Shown here in pieces: positions 6,087 to 11,677 of a stretch of 11,677 nt of DNA. The position numbers were made by a program, and so were the translations under genes. The notes beneath the pieces are model-generated. The model did no database searches and had not been told where the DNA came from. It saw nothing but the letters and a program-made list of their open reading frames with translations. This DNA is from Lachnospiraceae bacterium UBA3863 (GTDB lineage: Bacteria > Bacillota > Clostridia > Lachnospirales > Lachnospiraceae). Where the stretch lies: the NCBI GenBank assembly GCA_002392385.1, contig DGGX01000058.1, forward strand, positions 1 through 11,677, in the 5' to 3' direction. Every line of letters starts with the position of its first letter. The first letter of the stretch is position 1.

Positions 6087-7166
6087 CTATTCCACCGGTG
6101 TCCAGACCATGCCGGAAGTTGTGCAGACCTCCCCGTCGGCGCCGATAAAGAGGGCCTCAATGCCCTCCTCCGCTTCGATCCTCGCAAGGCCTGCCTCCCT
6201 GCCCAGAAGGATACAGGTCGTGGCCAGGGCGTCGCAGTCGGCGGACCGCCCCGCGCCGGCACAGAGGGTCACGCTGATCAGGTCCGTCTGCGCGGGCCAG
6301 CCTGTGGACGGGTCCAGAATGTGGTGGTATTTCACGCCGTCCGCCTCGATATAGCGCTCGTAGACGCCGGAGGTCACCACGGTCCCGTCCGTCACCTCCA
6401 CCGTGCCCAGGATCTCCTTCCTGTCCGAGTAGGGGTACTCGATGCCGATCCGGAAGGGTATCCTGTCCCCGCCCGGTCTGTCCGGCCGCTTGCTGCCGAT
6501 GCATTCCACGTTGCCGCCCAGATTGATGACCGCCCCGGTGACTCCCCGGTCCCGCAGGTATTCCGCCATCCGGTCCGCGATATAGCCCTTGGCGATGCCG
6601 CCCAGCTCCACCGCCGCCAGGGGATCCGCCAGCTGCGCCCCCTCGTCGGTGACGGTGAGGCCCTGCCAGCCGATATGGCGCAGGGCCTCTTCAATGGCCT
6701 CCCGGTCCGGGATCCCGCTCTCCGGATGGTGGAAATCCCAGAGAGAAGACACGGGTCCCACGGTAATGTCGAAAAGACCGCCGGAGCTCTCGCTGTAGCA
6801 GAGGCCCTCCCGCAGGACCTCCACGGTCCGCGGGTCGCAGGCGGTGAAGGCGCCGCCCGCGCTGTTGAGGCGGCCGATGTCACTGTCCGGACGAGTCCGG
6901 CTCAGGAGAGCTTCGTATTCCGCGCAGAGAGAGAAGGCCCCGCGGATCGCCTCCGACGCAGCCTCCTCATTCATATTCTCCATATCCCACACTGTGATCT
7001 CGCAGACCGTGTCCAGGTAGAAGCCCTGGGAAGAGACCGGCTCCGGCTGCTTCTGTCCGCAGCCCCCGGCCAGCACTGCCGCCGTGCAGATCACAAGAGC
7101 GAGAAACGCGGCGGTAAGATGTACCGCCGCCGCACTTTTATTCTTCCACGATCCGGATGCTCTCAA
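6087..7166 (-). CDS. apbE: ApbE, FAD:protein FMN transferase (lipoprotein)
   Basis: ApbE moves FMN from FAD onto a Thr or Ser of target proteins on the outer face of the membrane; RnfD and RnfG are classic targets. The 359 residues begin with a basic-hydrophobic signal and a lipobox-like LAGGC (Cys36), so it should be a membrane-anchored lipoprotein. Family motifs are DSDIGRLNSAGG (94-105), GGLFDITVGPVSSLWDF (129-145), VELGGIAKGYIAD (186-198), NLGGN (205-209), HHILDPSTG (281-289) and ADCDALATT (309-317) of the metal and FAD site. The start is TTG at 7166, with AAGGAG eight or nine bases upstream, giving a 29-base overlap with the isomerase gene; no later start keeps the signal peptide. Its place directly ahead of the rnf operon, on the same strand, strongly suggests it serves the RnfD-RnfG fusion. 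Confidence 0.94.
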   Translation of the reverse strand: MRASGSWKNKSAAAVHLTAAFLALVICTAAVLAGGCGQKQPEPVSSQGFYLDTVCEITVWDMENMNEEAASEAIRGAFSLCAEYEALLSRTRPDSDIGRLNSAGGAFTACDPRTVEVLREGLCYSESSGGLFDITVGPVSSLWDFHHPESGIPDREAIEEALRHIGWQGLTVTDEGAQLADPLAAVELGGIAKGYIADRMAEYLRDRGVTGAVINLGGNVECIGSKRPDRPGGDRIPFRIGIEYPYSDRKEILGTVEVTDGTVVTSGVYERYIEADGVKYHHILDPSTGWPAQTDLISVTLCAGAGRSADCDALATTCILLGREAGLARIEAEEGIEALFIGADGEVCTTSGMVWTPVE

Positions 7167-7620
7167 TAGCCTGCTCCTTCAGAGGTCTGTCACCCTGCCA
7201 GCGGTTGGTCGGCACGGAGGCGATCCTGTCCACCACGTCCATTCCTGCAACGACCCTGCCGAAGGCCGCGTAGTTGCCGTCCAGATAATCCGCGTCCGCG
7301 TGCATGATGAAAAACTGACTGCCCGCGCTGTTGGGGTCCATGGCCCGCGCCATGCTGATGACGCCGCGCTTGTGGGGTATGGGGTTGTTCCATCCGTTGG
7401 CCTTGAATTCTCCCCGGATGGTCCAGCCGGGGCCGCCCATGCCGGTGCCCGTGGGGTCACCGCCCTGGATCATAAAGCCGGGGATCACGCGGTGGAAGAT
7501 CAGACCGTCATAGAATCCATCTTTTACCAGCTTTTCGAAATTGTCCACTGTCAGCGGGGCGGCCTCTCTGTCGAGCTCGAGGTCGATGGTGCCGCCGTCG
7601 CGCATGGTGATTCTGATCAT
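7138..7620 (-). CDS. Cyclophilin-type peptidyl-prolyl cis-trans isomerase
   Basis: Cyclophilins speed the cis-trans isomerisation of bonds before proline and help protein folding. The 160 residues match a compact bacterial cyclophilin: IFHRVIPGFMIQGGDPTGTG (41-60) with catalytic Arg44 and Gln52, SMARAMDPNSAGSQFFI (89-105) of the substrate pocket, and YAAFGRVVAGMDVVD (117-131). There is no signal peptide or membrane segment, so it should act in the cytoplasm. The ATG at 7620 has AAAGGAGG upstream and lies 11 bases after the regulator's stop; its 3' end overlaps apbE. The packing suggests one transcript with the regulator and apbE. There is no known direct link between cyclophilin and Rnf maturation; the pairing may simply be operon neighbourhood. 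Confidence 0.95.
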   Translation of the reverse strand: MIRITMRDGGTIDLELDREAAPLTVDNFEKLVKDGFYDGLIFHRVIPGFMIQGGDPTGTGMGGPGWTIRGEFKANGWNNPIPHKRGVISMARAMDPNSAGSQFFIMHADADYLDGNYAAFGRVVAGMDVVDRIASVPTNRWQGDRPLKEQAIESIRIVEE

Positions 7621-7631
7621 CTTGTCCTCCT

Positions 7632-8030
7632 TTAATCCTGCGGATCCTCCCGCATTCTCATCTCATAATAGTCCCGGATCTTCTCATAGGTGTCGTCGTC
7701 GATATCGTGCTCGATCCGGCAGGCTTCCTCCTCCGCTTTATGACTCTCCACGCCGATGGCGGTGAGTACCCGGATGAGGAGTTTGTGCCTGGAATAGATC
7801 CTCTCGGCGATCTCCTGACCTTCCGGCGTCAGTGTGATGTAGCCGTACTGGTCCATTAAGATCAGGCCGCTCTCGCGGAGCTTCTTCATGGCGATGCTGA
7901 TGCTGGGCTTGGAGAAGTTCATCTCATTGACGATGTCAATGGATCTGACCTTTCCGTTGCGCTCCGTGAGCATCAGGATCTTCTCCAGATAATCCTCCGC
8001 GGATTCGTGGATCATCGTTTTTCTGGCCAT
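7632..8030 (-). CDS. DtxR/MntR-family metal-dependent transcriptional regulator
   Basis: Members of this family bind Mn2+ or Fe2+ and repress or control metal uptake genes. The 132 residues have the family's N-terminal winged helix (about 8-70, with SIDIVNEMNFSKPSISIAMKKL as recognition region) and a helical dimer domain (75-130). There is no C-terminal SH3-like domain, as in MntR and unlike full-length DtxR. Likely metal ligands are Asp13 and Glu16 (SAEDYLEKI), His82 (YSRHKLL), and Cys104, Glu107, His108 (EACRIEH). Asp at the first place is like MntR and the Cys is like DtxR, so Mn versus Fe cannot be assigned. ATG at 8030 has AGGAAAT upstream. First gene of the tight group with the isomerase and apbE. 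No metal transporter gene is visible nearby. Confidence 0.92.
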   Translation of the reverse strand: MARKTMIHESAEDYLEKILMLTERNGKVRSIDIVNEMNFSKPSISIAMKKLRESGLILMDQYGYITLTPEGQEIAERIYSRHKLLIRVLTAIGVESHKAEEEACRIEHDIDDDTYEKIRDYYEMRMREDPQD

Positions 8031-8051
8031 AATTTCCTGCCTTTCTCCGGC

Positions 8052-8074
8052 GCGGCAGCCCCGCGGGCCGCCGC
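8052..8074 (-). repeat. Strong GC hairpin between glgB and the metalloregulator
   Basis: On the minus strand GCGGCGGCCC pairs with GGGGCTGCCGC region over 10 bp (one G-U) around a 3-base loop. It begins 22 bases after the glgB stop and ends just before the regulator's ribosome site. There is no T-run after it, so it is not a standard intrinsic terminator. It could limit read-through, protect the glgB mRNA end, or be a repeat-type element; no second copy is in the window. Confidence 0.55.
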
Positions 8075-8096
8075 ATCTGTGCTATCGATCGCTTAC

Positions 8097-10037
8097 TTAC
8101 AGTTTGAATGAAAAGATCAGTGCTCCATAGGCGGGCAGGTCGAATTCCAGATACTGATCTCTTCTGTCACACTCGCCGCGGGACGCTCTGATGCGTTCCG
8201 GCACCTGTGTATCGCCGTGGCCGCCGTACTCGGACCTTGCGCTGTCCAGCAGCAGCCGGTACTGGCCGGGCGACGGTACGCCCACGCGGTAGCCTTCTCT
8301 TTTCACCGGTGTCATGTTCAGGACGAACAGAAGGGCTCTGTCCTCGCCCGGCGCCTTGCGGAAGAAGGAGTAGATGCTTCTGTCGGCGTCGTCGGCATTG
8401 ATCCATTCGAAGCCGGCCCAGTCGTTGTCGACCCTGTAGAGGGCCGGGTAGCTGCGGTAGATCCTGAGCAGCTCGCCCACATATTTCTTCATGCCGATGT
8501 TGAGCCAGTTGTCGCCGACGCCTTCCGCCAGCAGGAACCAGTCGAGCTCTCTGGCCTCGCTCCACTCTCTCTCCTGCCCGAATTCCTGTCCCATGAAGAG
8601 GAGCTTCTTGCCCTCATGTCCCAGCATGAAGGTATAACCTGCCCGGAGGTTGGCGTACTTGTCCACCTTGTAGCCGGGCATCTTGTTGACCATGGAGCAC
8701 TTGAGGTGGACGACCTCGTCATGCGACAGGGGGAGAATATAATTCTCCGAGCTGTTGTAGCTCATGGCAAAAGTCATGCCGTTGTGGTCTCCCTTGCGCA
8801 TGACCGGATCCAGCTTCATGTACTCGCAGAAGTCGTGCATCCAGCCCATGTTCCACTTGAAGGAGAAGCCGAGGCCGCCGTCCTCCGGACGGGCCGTGAT
8901 CCTGGGCCAGGCCGTGGACTCCTCGGCGATGGTGATAAAGCCGGGATACTGGCCCTTGACCATGCTGTTGAGGTGCTTGAAGAACTCGACCGCCTCCAGG
9001 TTCTCGTGTCCGCCGTACTTGTTGGGCACCCAGTTGCCCTTGGTCTTGCCGTAATCCAGGTAGAGCATGGAGGCCACCGCATCCACGCGGATGCCGTCGA
9101 TGTGGTACTCCTCGATCCAGTACATCACGTTGGCGATCAGGAAGTTGCTGACCTCCTTTTTGGCCAGGTTGAAGATGCGGGTGCCCCAGTCGGGGTGCTG
9201 GCCCTTGCGCGGGTCCGGATCCTCGTAGATGCACTGTCCGTCGAATCTGGCCAGTCCGAAGTCATCGGGGCAGAAATGGGCGGGCACCCAGTCAAGGATC
9301 ACGCCGATATTATGCCTGTGAAGGGTATTGACCAGGTACATGAAGTCCTTGGGCGAGCCGTAGCGGGAGGTGGGGGCGTAGTAGCCGGTCACCTGATAGC
9401 CCCAGGAGCCGTCGAAGGGATGCTCGGAAATGCCCATGAGCTCCACGTGGGTGAAGCGCATCTCCTTCTGATACTCCACGATCCGGTCGGCGAACTCGCG
9501 GTAATTGTAGAAGCCGTCCTCCGTCCCGTCGGGATGCTTCATGAAGGAACCGATGTGGCACTCGTAGATGGCCATGGGCTCCTTGTTGGGATCCTTCTTG
9601 TCCCGGGCGTTCATCCAGCGGGTATCCGTCCAGCGGAAGCCGGACAGGTCCGTGGTCCGGGAGGCGTTGCCGGGACGCAGCTCCGCCGCGAAGGCGTAAG
9701 GATCCGCCTTATAGAGCCTCTCCCCGGAGGGCGTTATGATCAGGTACTTATAGAGCTCGCCCTCGCCGACACCGGGAAGGAAGACTGTCCAGATGCCGCC
9801 GTCATTGAGCCGGGTCATCCTGCCGTCATACTCGTTCCATCCGTCCCAGGTGCCTACGACGTGAACCTCCGCCGCGTTGGGCGCCCACACGGCAAAAAAC
9901 ATGCCCTTCTCCCCGTTCTCCTCCGAGGGGTGCGCGCCGAGCTTCTTATAGATCTGGTAATGTGTTCCGTTTCCGAACAGATAGGCGTCCTGTTCGGAGA
10001 TGAAAACCTTGTCCTGCCGGTCTTTGGTCATGGTCAT
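8097..10037 (-). CDS. glgB: 1,4-alpha-glucan (glycogen) branching enzyme
   Basis: GlgB cuts alpha-1,4 glucan chains and re-attaches the pieces as alpha-1,6 branches during glycogen synthesis in the cytoplasm. The 646 residues hold an N-terminal CBM48 domain (about 40-125, WAPNAAEVHVVGTWDGW), a GH13 barrel from about 150, and a C-terminal beta domain from about 540. Catalytic residues are Asp319 in DGIRVDAVASM, Glu372 in AEESTAWP, and Asp440 in LSHDEVVH, with His439. Length fits the shorter GlgB form lacking an extra N-terminal module. Two start codons are possible: ATG at 10037 and ATG at 10031; GGAGG is 3 bases from the first and 9 from the second, so the second may be used. It starts 13 bases after the AAA-like gene. 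No other glycogen gene is in the window. Confidence 0.95.
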   Translation of the reverse strand: MTMTKDRQDKVFISEQDAYLFGNGTHYQIYKKLGAHPSEENGEKGMFFAVWAPNAAEVHVVGTWDGWNEYDGRMTRLNDGGIWTVFLPGVGEGELYKYLIITPSGERLYKADPYAFAAELRPGNASRTTDLSGFRWTDTRWMNARDKKDPNKEPMAIYECHIGSFMKHPDGTEDGFYNYREFADRIVEYQKEMRFTHVELMGISEHPFDGSWGYQVTGYYAPTSRYGSPKDFMYLVNTLHRHNIGVILDWVPAHFCPDDFGLARFDGQCIYEDPDPRKGQHPDWGTRIFNLAKKEVSNFLIANVMYWIEEYHIDGIRVDAVASMLYLDYGKTKGNWVPNKYGGHENLEAVEFFKHLNSMVKGQYPGFITIAEESTAWPRITARPEDGGLGFSFKWNMGWMHDFCEYMKLDPVMRKGDHNGMTFAMSYNSSENYILPLSHDEVVHLKCSMVNKMPGYKVDKYANLRAGYTFMLGHEGKKLLFMGQEFGQEREWSEARELDWFLLAEGVGDNWLNIGMKKYVGELLRIYRSYPALYRVDNDWAGFEWINADDADRSIYSFFRKAPGEDRALLFVLNMTPVKREGYRVGVPSPGQYRLLLDSARSEYGGHGDTQVPERIRASRGECDRRDQYLEFDLPAYGALIFSFKL

Positions 10038-10050
10038 TGTCCTCCCCGTC

Positions 10051-11677
10051 TCAATAGTGCCGGAAATCCCGGTCCCTCAGCGTCAGCCGTTCCTGCTCCG
10101 CGCCGCGGCGGCTGACCCTGTCCACCAGATTCTCCAGGGACATGCGTCCCGCGTAATAAACCGCCTCGTCCACCATGCTGCGCACGTCCCGCAGCGTGGG
10201 ATCATAGCCCTGCTCCCGCAGGATATCGATATGCTCCCTGAGGGCCTCCGCGCCGCCGCTGTCGATCACGCAGTCCTGCTTGTCCGCGTAGCGCCGGGCA
10301 TAGCCCAGCAGGGCGCCGTCGTCCAGGGGCGCGATATCGATCCTGGCGGGGAACATCTCCGCCAGCCCCGGATGCCGGGCAAGCATCTCCTCTATATCCC
10401 TGCGGCGGTCGATCAGGACCACGATAATGCTGCGTCCCGGACTCCGGAGAGCGTTCTGCAGGGCTCTGGCCGCGCTGTCCTGCATGGCCGCGGCGTTCTC
10501 GATGATCAGGACGCCGAAGGGAAGCCGCGGTACGGCCCTGGACAGGTTGTCGGGATTGACGCCGGGTCCGGTGGTCTTGGCCGTCCTGCCGACGAAGCTC
10601 CGGTTGACCTGCCGGAAACGGCGCAGCAGTTCTCTGGTCAGGCGCAGGGCGCCCGCACCTTCATCGCCGGTGACCAGCACATTGCCCGCCGACGCCTCCA
10701 GCCGCATCTTGGTGACCGCCTCTTCCATCTGCCGGATGTTCTCCGGCGCCCGCAGGATGGGGGCCGTGTCCTCCTGTCCCATGGGCCTGTGGGCCCGCAG
10801 GTCGGGATGGGCGTTGTCCTCTTCCTCTTCCTGCGCTACCGGCAGTCCCAGGTTGCCGGGCTGTTCCGTGATCCTGGCCGGTGCCGGATCGTCGTAGAGC
10901 TCTTCCGTGGTCTCCTCCACGTCGAAGGTGGAGGGAAACTCACGCACGTCCTCCGTCACGAAGAGATGGGTGTCAAAACGCACCCCGCGGTCATCCTCGT
11001 CCGCCTCCTCTTCCCGGGGCGTCCGCAGAGCCCTGCGGACCTCCACCGGATCCCAGGATTTGGTCCTGGCCCGCCGCACGTCAATGCCAGGCGCCGCCAT
11101 GGCGGCGTCGCGCTGGATCTTCTCCACGTTGGCGGGATCCATATTATTGTCCTCAAAAAACTGCCGGATAATGGGGCCGGTGTTCTGGAGGACCTGTTTT
11201 CTCACCTCGTCGGACCGCTTCTGCTCATTCTCCCTGCGCACGCGGTTCCACTGCTCCATGATCTCCGTCAGACTCAACTGGCCGGTGATCTGCTTCTCCG
11301 GCTTCTGCTCCTCCTGGATGACCATGGCGTACTGGCCGTCCGTCTCCTGGCGCAGATAGGGGTCGTAGGACTCCATGTCCCGGACGCTGCGGGCGATGCT
11401 CTCCTGCAGCTTCTGGGCGAACATATTGTCCTCCATGCTGCTCACGCGGCGGTCCTCGGCCTCACCGGGCAGGTCCTGGTCTCCGACCTCCGCCTCCGGA
11501 TAGAGCTCCGGGTCCTCCTCCCAGGTCTCCTGGTCAGGCGTCTCCATCGTCTCCCCGGCGGCCGCTGAGTCCGGCTCCGTTTCCTCTTCCTCTGCCGTCT
11601 CCGCGCTCTCTTCTCCCGCGGGATCCGCTTCTTCTGTCTCCTCTGTCTCCGCGGCCGGCTCTTCTTCTGTCTCTTCC
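10051..11677 (-). CDS. Acidic protein with degenerate CbxX/SpoVK-like AAA+ domain (5' end outside window)
   Basis: I do not recognise a named gene. The frame is open to the window edge, so the true start is upstream; the ATG at 11547 is internal or at best one candidate, since its upstream codons continue an acidic Glu/Thr/Ala stretch. Numbering from that ATG, residues 1-40 are acidic, 92-140 look helical (SLTEIMEQW), and 180-250 are acidic linker. Residues about 270-480 resemble AAA+ proteins of the CbxX/SpoVK type: a Walker A-like GDEGAGAL (294-301) lacking the Lys and Thr, a VGRTAKTT segment, a Walker B-like GVLIIEN (345-351) with Glu-Asn in place of Asp-Glu, and the clade's HPGLAEMFPARID (392-404). 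ATP hydrolysis is therefore doubtful. Co-transcribed with glgB by spacing. Other AAA domains may lie in the missing N-terminal part. Confidence 0.75.
   Translation of the reverse strand, partial: EETEEEPAAETEETEEADPAGEESAETAEEEETEPDSAAAGETMETPDQETWEEDPELYPEAEVGDQDLPGEAEDRRVSSMEDNMFAQKLQESIARSVRDMESYDPYLRQETDGQYAMVIQEEQKPEKQITGQLSLTEIMEQWNRVRRENEQKRSDEVRKQVLQNTGPIIRQFFEDNNMDPANVEKIQRDAAMAAPGIDVRRARTKSWDPVEVRRALRTPREEEADEDDRGVRFDTHLFVTEDVREFPSTFDVEETTEELYDDPAPARITEQPGNLGLPVAQEEEEDNAHPDLRAHRPMGQEDTAPILRAPENIRQMEEAVTKMRLEASAGNVLVTGDEGAGALRLTRELLRRFRQVNRSFVGRTAKTTGPGVNPDNLSRAVPRLPFGVLIIENAAAMQDSAARALQNALRSPGRSIIVVLIDRRRDIEEMLARHPGLAEMFPARIDIAPLDDGALLGYARRYADKQDCVIDSGGAEALREHIDILREQGYDPTLRDVRSMVDEAVYYAGRMSLENLVDRVSRRGAEQERLTLRDRDFRHY

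Noticed and set aside
8217..10115. Plus-strand open frame of 632 codons opposite glgB
   Set aside because: Long only because glgB codon use avoids stops on the opposite strand; it runs past both ends of glgB's coding logic and has no motif or ribosome site.
10000..11568. Plus-strand open frame of 522 codons opposite the AAA-like gene
   Set aside because: Antisense shadow; the minus-strand frame has recognisable AAA-like segments and correct spacing to glgB.
1..11677. Mobile element, CRISPR, toxin-antitoxin or defence module
   Set aside because: No transposase, integrase, direct repeat array, att-like repeats or small gene pairs were found; gene content and codon use look uniform.

Overview
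The window reads as GC-rich, low-redundancy DNA from an anaerobic Firmicute, most likely a gut clostridium of the Lachnospiraceae/Oscillospiraceae kind. The support is an rnfC-D-G-E-A-B gene order, an FprA-type flavodiiron protein, a DtxR regulator of the clostridial type and strong AAAGGAGG ribosome binding sites before nearly every gene. Every gene I can support lies on the minus strand, so the reading direction runs from base 11677 down to base 1. No gene, tRNA, rRNA, CRISPR array, insertion sequence or phage feature is supported on the plus strand; the long plus-strand open frames are antisense shadows caused by high GC.

Layout in transcription order: (1) the C-terminal part of a large acidic protein with a degenerate CbxX/SpoVK-like AAA+ domain (11677-10051), open at the window edge; (2) glgB, glycogen branching enzyme (10037-8097); (3) a short spacer with a strong GC hairpin; (4) a DtxR/MntR-family metalloregulator (8030-7632), a cyclophilin-type peptidyl-prolyl isomerase (7620-7138) and apbE (7166-6087, TTG start), closely packed and probably co-transcribed; (5) a 230-bp AT-rich spacer with a possible terminator, a good sigma-A type promoter and a structured leader; (6) the Rnf operon rnfC, rnfD-rnfG (one fused gene), rnfE, rnfA, rnfB (5856-631), with ATGA/GTGA overlaps or gaps of 2 to 15 bases, ended by a clear intrinsic terminator; (7) an extended -10 promoter with a palindrome just downstream; (8) the N-terminal third of an FprA-type flavodiiron protein (446-1), cut by the window edge.

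The central system is the Rnf complex, a membrane ferredoxin:NAD+ oxidoreductase that couples electron flow to Na+ or H+ export. ApbE, encoded just upstream, is the FMN transferase that attaches FMN covalently to the RnfD and RnfG parts. The flavodiiron protein downstream would remove O2 or NO with reducing power from the same kind of low-potential electron pool. The most unusual features are the fusion of RnfD and RnfG into a single 533-residue polypeptide with a Ser instead of Thr at the presumed second flavin site, a four-cysteine motif plus Ala/Lys/Glu tail at the end of RnfE, palindromes directly after the -10 boxes of both the rnf and the flavodiiron promoters, and an AAA+ domain whose Walker A and B motifs are both degraded. 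The window is otherwise conventional housekeeping and energy metabolism; I do not see a wholly new system such as a defence or mobile module.
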